This document shows positions 1 to 5,996 of a DNA stretch of 24,861 nt, piece after piece. The position numbers were made by a program, and so were the translations under genes. The DNA comes from Deltaproteobacteria bacterium (GTDB lineage: Bacteria > Desulfobacterota > DSM-4660 > Desulfatiglandales > B25-G16): assembly GCA_018400255.1 (NCBI GenBank), contig JAGYMO010000102.1:1-24861 (forward strand). The letters are read 5' to 3'. The notes under the pieces were generated by a model that searched no databases, was not told the DNA's origin, and worked only from the letters and a program-made list of their open reading frames with translations. Each line of letters begins with the position of its first letter. The stretch's first letter is position 1.

Positions 1-43
1 ATTGAACCTTTGAACCCAGAACGCTGAACCCGTTAACGCTTAC
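1..43. repeat. Heptamer-word repeat arm at the left window edge
   Basis: The word GAAC recurs at 4, 12, 19 and 25, spaced 8, 7 and 6 bases, and the tract ends in AACGCTTAC (35-43). The 14-base core TGAACCTTTGAACC (3-16) and the AACGCTTAC tail both occur in reverse complement near the right window edge (24811-24837). The arm begins 36 bases beyond the etfA stop codon. Any pairing partner would lie outside the window, so a full palindrome cannot be shown here. Confidence 0.6.
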
Positions 44-79
44 ATAAATCATAAGGCTTTTTTAGTCAGTATGGCTAAC

Positions 80-1063
80 TTACAGAACCTTTTTTACCTC
101 CTCTGCAAGTGCCGGGATTACATCAAATAGATCACCAACTACTCCATAGTCAGCCTTTTGAAAAATAGGTGCCTCCGGGTCTTTATTAATAGCAACTATA
201 ATTTTGGATGTTCCCATTCCTGCCAAATGTTGAATGGCGCCGGATATACCACAAGCAATATAGAGATTCGGGGACACGACCTTGCCGGTCTGGCCAACCT
301 GATCTGAGTGAGGTCTCCATCCCGCGTCAACTGCAGAACGTGAAGCCCCAACAGTTGCATTTATTAGATCAGCCAATTCATCCAATATCTTGTAATTTTC
401 CGGCCCCTTCATTCCCCTTCCGCCGGAGACTATCCTTTCTGCCTCTGTAAGGTCTGCCTTTCCTGTTGCTTCCTGTATAACATCGATAACTTTTGTTTTC
501 AGCTGAGAGTCATCAAGGCTAAATTCTCCGTCTATGATGTCAAAGGATCTTGAATCATCCGGCTCATTTAATTCAAATACATTTGGCCTTGCTGTGGCGA
601 GTTGTGTTGTGTTGTCCTTGAATGTAATTGTTGCATATGCCTTTCCCGCGTATATAGGCCTTCTTGCAACAAGCTTATTATTCTCTATAGAAAACTCAAC
701 AGAGTCTTGGGCCACCGTTGTTTCAAGTCTAGCCGCCAGCCTTCCCGATAGATCCTTACCCTGGACCGAGGCGCCAAGCAAAATGATAGCCGGTTCTTTT
801 TCCTTTGCCATCTGTGACACAACAGAAACATACGCATCGGTTGTATATGTTGCCAGCCGGTCGTCATCGGCTACGATTACGTTATCTACCCCATATTTTC
901 CAAGTTCCGAGGCCTTTTCCTTAATATTAGAACCTAATAGTACCGCTGTTAAAGGCTGCCCTATTTTATCTGCTATCCTTCTCCCTTCGCTTACCAGCTC
1001 AAATGATATCTTTCTAATATCACCGTTTCTTTGTTCAGCAATAATCCAAATTCCCTGTGCCAT
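80..1063 (-). CDS. etfA: Electron transfer flavoprotein, alpha subunit
   Basis: FAD-binding subunit of the EtfAB heterodimer, which takes electrons from acyl-CoA dehydrogenases and hands them to a membrane ETF:quinone oxidoreductase. The 327-residue length is normal. Residues 1 to about 200 form the nucleotide-fold N-terminal domain. Residues about 205-327 form the FAD domain, with GGRGMKG (214-220), GASRSAVDAGWRP (239-251), QVGQTGK (255-261) and GISGAIQH (272-279), all typical FAD contacts of the family. The ATG is preceded by AAGGAG (complement of 1070-1075), which supports the start. It lies 84 bases behind etfB and is probably cotranscribed with it. No truncation is seen, and no clear terminator hairpin follows the stop within the window. 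Confidence 0.97.
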   Translation of the reverse strand: MAQGIWIIAEQRNGDIRKISFELVSEGRRIADKIGQPLTAVLLGSNIKEKASELGKYGVDNVIVADDDRLATYTTDAYVSVVSQMAKEKEPAIILLGASVQGKDLSGRLAARLETTVAQDSVEFSIENNKLVARRPIYAGKAYATITFKDNTTQLATARPNVFELNEPDDSRSFDIIDGEFSLDDSQLKTKVIDVIQEATGKADLTEAERIVSGGRGMKGPENYKILDELADLINATVGASRSAVDAGWRPHSDQVGQTGKVVSPNLYIACGISGAIQHLAGMGTSKIIVAINKDPEAPIFQKADYGVVGDLFDVIPALAEEVKKVL

Positions 1064-1147
1064 TTTTATCTCCTTAATCTCTTTTTAGATGAATCTTTTT
1101 GAAGTAAAACTCTTGTGACATGTAATCTATTGTAATCGCCCTTTAGA

Positions 1148-1942
1148 CTAAAGTATCTTTGCCTCTTCATGCAGGAATTTAGCAAGATTAGCCGCCTTTT
1201 CCTGAGGTGTTTCACCTTCAACTATTTTACCTGCCTGCCTTGGTTTTGGCAGGGTAATTTCCTTGATTTCAATTTTTGCCCCTGCTTCTCCAACGGAGCC
1301 GGCATCTAAACCTAAATCAGCTATTGCCTTAACGTCGAGAGGTTTCTTTTTGGCCTTCATTATGCCAGGCAGTGAGGCATAGCGAGGCTCATTTAATCCC
1401 TTCTGGGCGGTTACGAGTGCAGGCAGAGGCGCTTCAATAACAAAAGTCCCCCCTTCAACTTCTCTGTTGACCGTCACCTTTGATCCGTCTTCACTAATAT
1501 CAAGCTTGACAGCTATAGATATCTGAGGAATATCAAGAAACTCTGCTAACATGGAGCCAACAATTCCATAATCGTCATCAACGCCCTGCTTGCCACATAA
1601 AATAATATCATAATCAAGATCCTTTATAACTGCAGTAAGTACCCTGGCTGTTCCAAGGGAATCATTTCCGACGATAGCTTGGTCATCCACCAGAATGCCC
1701 TTATCAGCACCCATGGCTAAGGCTGTCCTTATAGATTCTGTTACCCTTTTAGGGCCCACACCTACAATTGTTACCTCTCCGCCAAATTTTTCCCTGATTT
1801 GCAATGCCTCTTCAACGGCATATTCGTCATAGGGGTTCATTACCCACTTAATGTTGTCCGTTGAAATGGATTTGCCATCTGCTGCTATACTTATCTGAGT
1901 CTCGGTGTCAGGAACCTGCTTTAAACAAACTATAATATTCAC
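1148..1942 (-). CDS. etfB: Electron transfer flavoprotein, beta subunit (acyl-CoA dehydrogenase type)
   Basis: AMP-binding partner of EtfA, 264 residues. The start is GTG (complement of 1940-1942) behind a strong purine-rich site, AAGGGGG, about 7 bases upstream. Visible motifs are the N-terminal CLKQVPDT (6-13), the AMP-loop region GKQGVDDDYGIVG (117-129) and the recognition loop LNEPRYASLPGIMKAKKK (183-200). That loop is very close to the loop of mitochondrial ETF-beta, whose leucine (here L191) docks into acyl-CoA dehydrogenases. The loop argues for a classical rather than an electron-bifurcating ETF. The AMP loop also lacks the DGDTAQVG form usual in bifurcating EtfB. No acyl-CoA dehydrogenase gene is in the window, so its partners are encoded elsewhere. 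Confidence 0.96.
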   Translation of the reverse strand: MNIIVCLKQVPDTETQISIAADGKSISTDNIKWVMNPYDEYAVEEALQIREKFGGEVTIVGVGPKRVTESIRTALAMGADKGILVDDQAIVGNDSLGTARVLTAVIKDLDYDIILCGKQGVDDDYGIVGSMLAEFLDIPQISIAVKLDISEDGSKVTVNREVEGGTFVIEAPLPALVTAQKGLNEPRYASLPGIMKAKKKPLDVKAIADLGLDAGSVGEAGAKIEIKEITLPKPRQAGKIVEGETPQEKAANLAKFLHEEAKIL

Positions 1943-1970
1943 TTCAATCCCCCTTTCTTGTAATCTGTAA

Positions 1971-1988
1971 TTGATGATTAATAAAATA
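1971..1988 (-). promoter_or_regulatory. Half-site resembling a FadR box in the etfB leader
   Basis: The plus strand carries ATGATTAAT (1974-1982), which fits the left half and centre of the palindrome TGAATGA-N4-TCATTCA known for Bacillus FadR (consensus recalled, not looked up). The right half is poor. It lies 29 bases before the etfB GTG and downstream of the predicted transcription start, so a bound repressor there would act as a roadblock. The region is AT-rich, so chance is possible. Confidence 0.3.
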
Positions 1989-2025
1989 AATTCTTCATAT
2001 GTAACCCATTATTTTTGTTTAGCTC

Positions 2026-2053
2026 TTTATCATTAAACAGTTAGTTATGTCAA
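2026..2053 (-). promoter_or_regulatory. Predicted sigma70-type promoter of etfBA
   Basis: On the minus strand a perfect TTGACA (complement of 2048-2053) is followed after 16 bases by GATAAA (complement of 2026-2031). The transcript would start near 2019 and carry a leader of about 75 bases before the etfB GTG. It was found by eye. The -35 is strong and the -10 moderate. Confidence 0.5.
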
Positions 2054-2112
2054 TAAAGAAGTATGAAATTGTAGTAAAAACGAACCAGCTGCGCTGAAGC
2101 TTTTTAGGCTGA

Positions 2113-2198
2113 AGGTGTTTAGGCTGAAGACTGAAGGGTTGATGATAATCCGTTTTTACCTTGAGCCTAAACTCCTTCAGTCTTCAGCCTAAACACCT
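2113..2198. repeat. Perfect 25-bp inverted repeat built from heptamer words
   Basis: The left arm 2113-2137 and right arm 2174-2198 are exact reverse complements, with a 36-base loop. The left arm contains GCTGAAG, ACTGAAG in tandem (7-base phasing). The word TTTAGGCTGAAG also occurs just before the arm at 2103-2114, and the loop holds a further related word (GAGCCTAAACT). It lies 89 bases past the TetR stop and before the etfB promoter. There is no T-tract, so it is not a textbook terminator. Confidence 0.85.
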
Positions 2199-2286
2199 AA
2201 ATGAAAATATAACTTCAGGTAATGACAAATCTGAGGGACAATTCTTTAGATTGACTGAGTAAGAATCTAATATTCAATCAGGCAGA

Positions 2287-2874
2287 TTATGTCTTTATGC
2301 CATGTATGAAATAGCTGTTGATCTGTTTTGCGGCGGTTTCTATATCGTATTTATGGCTCTTTGATAAAACCCAATATCGCGACATTTCATCTAATGCCCC
2401 GAAAAAGGCCCTTTTGGCAATTGAGGGGATTACTTCCTTTTTTATTAAATTCTTTTTCTGTCCTTCCCTGATGATATCTTCAATCAAATCAAGGTATTGA
2501 GAAAATTTTAGGTTGTGATAATTCTTCATGAATTTACTACTTTGTCTAAGCTCTACCTGGATAATTTCTGCCATGTCCTTATTGTCCTCTATGAGTCTAA
2601 GGTGTGTAAGCGCGAATCGTTCTATTTTTGCCAGGGGATCATCCTCTAAGCCTATTTGCCTTTTCATATTATCTAAAACTTCCTGCATTTTCTCCTCAAA
2701 TAGAGCGATAAGTATTTGATCTTTATGGCTGAAGTATATATAGATGGTGCCATCTGCAATACCTGCTTCTCTGGCAATCTCAGATATCCTGGTCTTATAA
2801 TAACCCTTTTCTGCGAACATTTTTGTTGCAGCCGCAATGATTCTGTTATATTTCTCGCTTTTTTTCCTGTTCAT
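2287..2874 (-). CDS. TetR/AcrR-family regulator, FadR (YsiA)-like
   Basis: A 195-residue repressor. The N-terminal helix-turn-helix domain (about residues 10-55) contains the typical stretch ISEIAREAGIADGTIYIYF (30-48). The rest is an all-helical ligand domain. Sequence and length are close to Bacillus subtilis FadR/YsiA, including VELRQS (107-112 region), GTIYIYF and the late ALDEMSRYWV segment. That protein binds long-chain acyl-CoA and represses beta-oxidation genes including etfB-etfA. The position directly upstream of etfBA on the same strand matches this role. No Shine-Dalgarno site precedes the ATG. A perfect TATAAT (complement of 2882-2887) sits where it would start the transcript at or next to the ATG, so a leaderless mRNA is possible. 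The acyl-CoA ligand is inferred from the family. Confidence 0.9.
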   Translation of the reverse strand: MNRKKSEKYNRIIAAATKMFAEKGYYKTRISEIAREAGIADGTIYIYFSHKDQILIALFEEKMQEVLDNMKRQIGLEDDPLAKIERFALTHLRLIEDNKDMAEIIQVELRQSSKFMKNYHNLKFSQYLDLIEDIIREGQKKNLIKKEVIPSIAKRAFFGALDEMSRYWVLSKSHKYDIETAAKQINSYFIHGIKT

Positions 2875-2881
2875 ATATTTT

Positions 2882-2887
2882 ATTATA
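2882..2887 (-). promoter_or_regulatory. -10 box of the TetR gene, leaderless geometry
   Basis: The minus strand reads TATAAT, seven bases before the A of the ATG. No good -35 hexamer is seen at 16-18 bases. The FadR-box-like site at 2901-2918 covers where the -35 would be, which fits autorepression. Confidence 0.4.
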
Positions 2888-2900
2888 GGAAATAGTAATG

Positions 2901-2918
2901 TGAACGATTATTCATTTT
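2901..2918. promoter_or_regulatory. FadR-box-like operator 1
   Basis: TGAACGATTATTCATTTT matches 11 of the 14 arm positions of TGAATGA-N4-TCATTCA, and also the central TA. The consensus is recalled for B. subtilis FadR, not looked up. It overlaps the -35 region of the divergently read TetR gene. The neighbouring gene encodes a FadR-like protein, which raises the likelihood. Confidence 0.5.
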
Positions 2919-2921
2919 TAG

Positions 2922-2939
2922 CAAATTACTATTCATTGG
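2922..2939. promoter_or_regulatory. FadR-box-like operator 2
   Basis: CAAATTACTATTCATTGG fits the right half TATTCATT well and the left half weakly. It lies exactly 21 bases (about two helical turns) from operator 1, a spacing that would place two dimers on one DNA face. Confidence 0.35.
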
Positions 2940-2995
2940 TCAAGAATTTTGCAAACGAGGCTGAAAAAACCTTGCTGGAAAATGATTTTTTGCTA

Positions 2996-3023
2996 TTGTT
3001 GTGTTACTATCATGTGCGATAAT
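2996..3023 (+). promoter_or_regulatory. Candidate promoter of the P1-family amidase gene
   Basis: TTGTTG (2996-3001), 16 bases, then GATAAT (3018-3023). It would give a leader of about 25 bases before the ATG at 3054. It was found by eye, and the -35 is weak. Confidence 0.3.
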
Positions 3024-3053
3024 AATTAGCGCATAGCAACCAGGGATAAAGGT

Positions 3054-4076
3054 ATGAAAGAAAAGAATATTACTACTACATTTGCAAAAGGTAATTCCAT
3101 ATTGGATATTGAAGGCTTAATGGTAGGTCATTATACGGAGATAGAAGCCATGTGCGGGGTTACTGCGATAATTTGCACTGAAGGCGCTATAGCAAGCGTT
3201 GATGTAAGGGGCTCAGCGCCGGGAACACGCGAAACTGACCTTCTTGATCCCGTAAACTTGGTTGAAGAAGCACAGGGTATTGTTCTCTCTGGAGGTTCTG
3301 TTTTCGGGCTGGCTGCCTCGGATGGAGTAGTGAGGTGGTTGGCAGAAAAAGGCCTTGGGTTTCAGCTAGGGGATAACCATGTAGCCCCTATCGTTCCCGC
3401 GGCCACCCTTTATGATCTTGGAAGGGGGCGAAATTTTGTGCCATCGATTAATGCGGAATGGGGGAGAAAGGCATGCGATAATGCGAGAAATGATTTGTTG
3501 GCTTCTGGTTGCGTGGGAGCCGGTGTTGGTGCTATCTCCGGAGGTATAAAGGGAGGGCTCGGTACGGCAAGTTTATCCTTAGATAATGGACTTATAGTTG
3601 CTGCCATAGTTGCAGTTAACTCATTAGGGTCAATAATAAATCCAATGAATGGCAGGCCATGGGAATTTGGCCTTGAAATGAAAGATGAATTTGGGCGTCA
3701 GGGTAAGAGGGCAGTAAGACTTCCACATATAACGGTAGTCTCGGCAGGAAAGAATACCACAATCGGCGTTATCGCAACCGATGCGGATCTCTCGAAGACA
3801 CAGGCCCTAAAGATAGCCCAGATGGCCCACGATGGCATGGCCCGTGCCATTCGTCCTTCTCATACTATGTTTGACGGCGACACGATCTTCTGCCTTGCTA
3901 CACGTAAAAAGCAGGTTCCAGAATCAAGGGGAATTTTCCCAAACCCCAAGGCAAATGCCATTAATGAATTAGGGGATGCCGCAGCCAACTGTATGAGCAG
4001 GGCCATAATCAAGGGCGTATTAAGCGCTGAAAGCCTAGGAGGTATCACTGCGTTTTGCGACCTTGAGGATCTGTAG
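3054..4076 (+). CDS. P1-family (S58, DmpA/NylC-type) self-processing amidohydrolase
   Basis: 340 residues. The P1 family are N-terminal-nucleophile enzymes that cut themselves into two chains and then release N-terminal residues from small peptides or cleave amides. Visible features are the N-terminal VGHYTE (24-29) with VRGSAPGTRETDLL (51-64), the glycine-rich VLSGGSVFGLAASDGV (77-92), and the block KNTTIGVIATDADLSKTQ (233-250) followed by RAIRPSHTMFDGDTIF. The Asn234-Thr235 pair aligns with the Asn-Thr cleavage site of the nylon-oligomer hydrolase NylC, so Thr235 is the probable nucleophile. The ATG has an AGGGATAAAGG site upstream. No signal peptide is seen, so it is probably cytoplasmic. 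The gene is divergent from the TetR gene and upstream of a peptide ABC importer. The substrate is unknown: small peptides, D-amino amides or other amides all fit the family. Confidence 0.88.
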   Translation: MKEKNITTTFAKGNSILDIEGLMVGHYTEIEAMCGVTAIICTEGAIASVDVRGSAPGTRETDLLDPVNLVEEAQGIVLSGGSVFGLAASDGVVRWLAEKGLGFQLGDNHVAPIVPAATLYDLGRGRNFVPSINAEWGRKACDNARNDLLASGCVGAGVGAISGGIKGGLGTASLSLDNGLIVAAIVAVNSLGSIINPMNGRPWEFGLEMKDEFGRQGKRAVRLPHITVVSAGKNTTIGVIATDADLSKTQALKIAQMAHDGMARAIRPSHTMFDGDTIFCLATRKKQVPESRGIFPNPKANAINELGDAAANCMSRAIIKGVLSAESLGGITAFCDLEDL

Positions 4077-4150
4077 ATTCCTACTTGGCCAATCTGAGAA
4101 TTTTTCTCTCACAATTTATAATAGGTTGATAATTCTAAATAGCCCTTTGG

Positions 4151-4233
4151 GAAACTGGAAACTCGAAACTTGAAACTGGAAAAAGGCACCTTTAGGCCCT
4201 TTTGCTCTCAAGTTTCCAGTTTCAAATTTCAAA
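4151..4233. repeat. Heptamer-word palindrome
   Basis: Four consecutive 7-base units GAAACTG, GAAACTC, GAAACTT, GAAACTG run from 4151. The opposite arm carries the same words in reverse complement (AGTTTCC, AGTTTCA, AATTTCA). Bases 4165-4182 pair with 4213-4230, with one mismatch in 18. The loop has a small inner stem (AAAAGGC with GCCCTTTT, one bulge). It lies 75 bases after the stop of the P1-family gene. Confidence 0.85.
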
Positions 4234-4328
4234 TATCTTTGGTTAGGCTTTAGCTCGATGGAGCATTATAAAAGTTTACAGTTTACTATTCAGGGGCAAT
4301 AAATAAAATCATTTCACGAACAAATGTA

Positions 4329-4358
4329 TTGCCGATTTGTTTAGAATTGTTTTATAAG
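4329..4358 (+). promoter_or_regulatory. Candidate promoter of the ABC importer operon
   Basis: TTGCCG (4329-4334), 18 bases, then TATAAG (4353-4358). The predicted transcript start is near 4365, about 80 bases before the ATG. It was found by eye. Confidence 0.35.
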
Positions 4359-4435
4359 GGATTTTTAGGGCTTTTAAACCTGACAAAATTGTAAAATGAC
4401 CTTTTACGAAACCATCAACAATACGACGTTAAAAA

Positions 4436-4441
4436 AAGGAG
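4436..4441 (+). promoter_or_regulatory. Ribosome binding site that fixes the binding-protein start
   Basis: AAGGAG lies five bases before the ATG at 4447. The upstream in-frame ATG at 4396 has no such site. Confidence 0.8.
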
Positions 4442-4446
4442 AAGTT

Positions 4447-5943
4447 ATGAAGAGAAGATTGTTTTTTATGTTAGTTACATGCCTCATTTTTTCTGCAAAC
4501 ACAGTATTCGCAAATACGCCGGTTAAGGGTGGAAGCCTGATTGTGTGTCAGCCGGCAGAACCGCCGGGACTTGACCCTACCGGAAACACAGCTGCAGCAA
4601 TTGACAGGGTAGTCTTCTCCAATATCTTTGAAGGCTTAATCAAGGTCAACAGTAAGGGGGAATTTATACCGGGCTTGGCAACGAGGTGGGAGGTCTCACC
4701 ATGCGGCAAGATATACACATTTTATCTGCGAAAGGGTGTAAAATTCCATAATGGCGAATCCTTTAATGCGCATGTTGCCAAGTGGAATATAGAGCGGGCT
4801 AAGGATAGTAAAACCACGAACCCACACCCTGAGTACTTTAGGGGTGTTGTTAAGATTGATATGCCGGATGATTACACATTAAGACTTACCCTGAATGAAG
4901 TTGATGCCTTGTTTATCGCCCATATGTCAGAGGGTGATGCTATTATGCTGCCAATGAAAGGTTACGAGGATACAAAGTCTAATCCTATTGGAACAGGTCC
5001 GTTTAAATTCGTTAAATGGGCAAGAGGTGACCGGGTAGAGATGGTTAGATTCGATGGCTATTGGAACCCTGAGCTGCCATATCTGGATAAGGTAACGTTT
5101 AAGTTTATTGGTGACCCAAGTGCCCAGATTGCAGCGCTTAAGGCAGGAGATATAGATGTGATTGGCTATATTGCTGCACCGGAGTCTGCAATGGAGATGT
5201 CGCGAGATAAACGTTTTAAGGTTTTTTCAGGTACCACTACCGGAGAGGTTATAATGTCAACAAATAACAAGGCGAAGCCCTTTGACAACAAACTGGTACG
5301 CCAGGCCATGGCTTATGCGATTGATCGTCAAGCAGTAGTTGACCTTGTAATGTTTGGTTATGGCACCCCTATAGGTTCACACTGGTCTCCTTCAACGCCT
5401 TATTATGTAGATCTAACTGGAAAATTTTCCTACAATCCAAAAAAGGCCGAGGAGTTACTGAAAGAGGCTGGTTACCCCAACGGTTTTGAGGCTACCATAA
5501 AACTGCCGGCGATTTATTCTTATTCGAGAAGGGCAGGGGAGGTAATAGCAGATATGTTGAGCAAGGTAGGCATCAAACTGAAGATAGAAATTGTAGAGTG
5601 GGGACAGTGGATTGAACGTATATTTAAGAAGAAAGAGTATCAATTAACAATGATAGGCCACGTAGAGGCATGGGATATTGGAATTTATGCCAATCCTGAA
5701 TATTATTTTCAATATGATTCTCAGCGATTTCGCGATGCATATGCAACGGCATTGAAGGCCCCTAACGAGGATGAAAAGGCCAGATGGTTTGGGCAATGTC
5801 AGGAAATTATCGCGGATGATGCGGTTAATGGTTATATGTTTTCTGCGCCTAGCTTGCCCGTAATGAAGACCTCCGTGATGGGCTGGTGGGAAAACTATCC
5901 TACAATTGCGCTTGACTGCACCCAGGTTTGGTGGAAAAAATAG
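4447..5943 (+). CDS. Periplasmic solute-binding protein, family 5 (peptide/nickel/oligopeptide type)
   Basis: 498 residues from the ATG with the strong ribosome site. The signal peptide is MKRR, a hydrophobic core and VFA|NT (predicted cleavage after A22). No lipobox cysteine is present, so it is a soluble periplasmic protein. The mature part shows family-5 hallmarks: PPGLDPTGN near the N-terminus, NIFEGLIKVNSKGEFIPGLA, the RKGVKFHNGESF strand, NPIGTGPFKF, and late FDNKLVRQAMAYAIDRQ plus GYGTPIGSHWSP. It delivers the substrate to the two permeases encoded just downstream. The gene is followed by a terminator-like hairpin, which would leave it in molar excess over them. Ligand specificity cannot be read from sequence alone, but adjacent peptidase genes point to peptides. 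Confidence 0.92.
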   Translation: MKRRLFFMLVTCLIFSANTVFANTPVKGGSLIVCQPAEPPGLDPTGNTAAAIDRVVFSNIFEGLIKVNSKGEFIPGLATRWEVSPCGKIYTFYLRKGVKFHNGESFNAHVAKWNIERAKDSKTTNPHPEYFRGVVKIDMPDDYTLRLTLNEVDALFIAHMSEGDAIMLPMKGYEDTKSNPIGTGPFKFVKWARGDRVEMVRFDGYWNPELPYLDKVTFKFIGDPSAQIAALKAGDIDVIGYIAAPESAMEMSRDKRFKVFSGTTTGEVIMSTNNKAKPFDNKLVRQAMAYAIDRQAVVDLVMFGYGTPIGSHWSPSTPYYVDLTGKFSYNPKKAEELLKEAGYPNGFEATIKLPAIYSYSRRAGEVIADMLSKVGIKLKIEIVEWGQWIERIFKKKEYQLTMIGHVEAWDIGIYANPEYYFQYDSQRFRDAYATALKAPNEDEKARWFGQCQEIIADDAVNGYMFSAPSLPVMKTSVMGWWENYPTIALDCTQVWWKK

Positions 5944-5956
5944 ACTGCATTTTTCT

Positions 5957-5990
5957 AAGGCAGCCGGTATCAGACCGGCTGCCTTTGTTT
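5957..5990 (+). terminator. Terminator-like hairpin inside the ABC operon
   Basis: A perfect 12-bp stem (5957-5968 with 5974-5985), rich in GC (GGCAGCCGG core), encloses the 5-base loop ATCAG. A short T-rich run TTTGTTT follows. It begins 13 bases after the binding-protein stop and ends just before the permease ATG at 5997. The short T-tract suggests partial termination or protection of the upstream mRNA from 3' decay. Confidence 0.75.
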
Positions 5991-5996
5991 AAAGGA

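Larger units (their letters stand above)
1943..2286. other. Intergenic region between etfB and the TetR gene
   Basis: This stretch of 344 bases has no credible gene. Read on the minus strand from the TetR stop, it holds a perfect 25-bp palindrome (2113-2198), then a sigma70-like promoter (2026-2053) and a FadR-box-like half-site (1971-1988) in the etfB leader. The layout suggests that etfBA has its own promoter. Confidence 0.7.
4077..4446. other. Intergenic region before the ABC importer operon
   Basis: This region of 370 bases contains a heptamer-word palindrome (4151-4233) and a candidate promoter (4329-4358). An ATG at 4396 is in frame with the binding protein but has no ribosome site and adds 17 residues ahead of an evident signal peptide, so it is not used as the start. 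Confidence 0.7.

Noticed and set aside
534..1088. 184-codon open frame on the plus strand opposite etfA
   Set aside because: It is antisense to a certain gene, has no family resemblance or ribosome site, and its composition follows from the etfA codons.
2837..3022. 61-codon open frame on the plus strand between the TetR and amidase genes
   Set aside because: It overlaps the TetR gene start and the predicted operators, and has no ribosome site or family.
4095..4111. Hairpin TGAGA/TCTCA after the P1-family gene as terminator
   Set aside because: It has five weak pairs, the T-run lies in the loop and no T-run follows, so it does not qualify.
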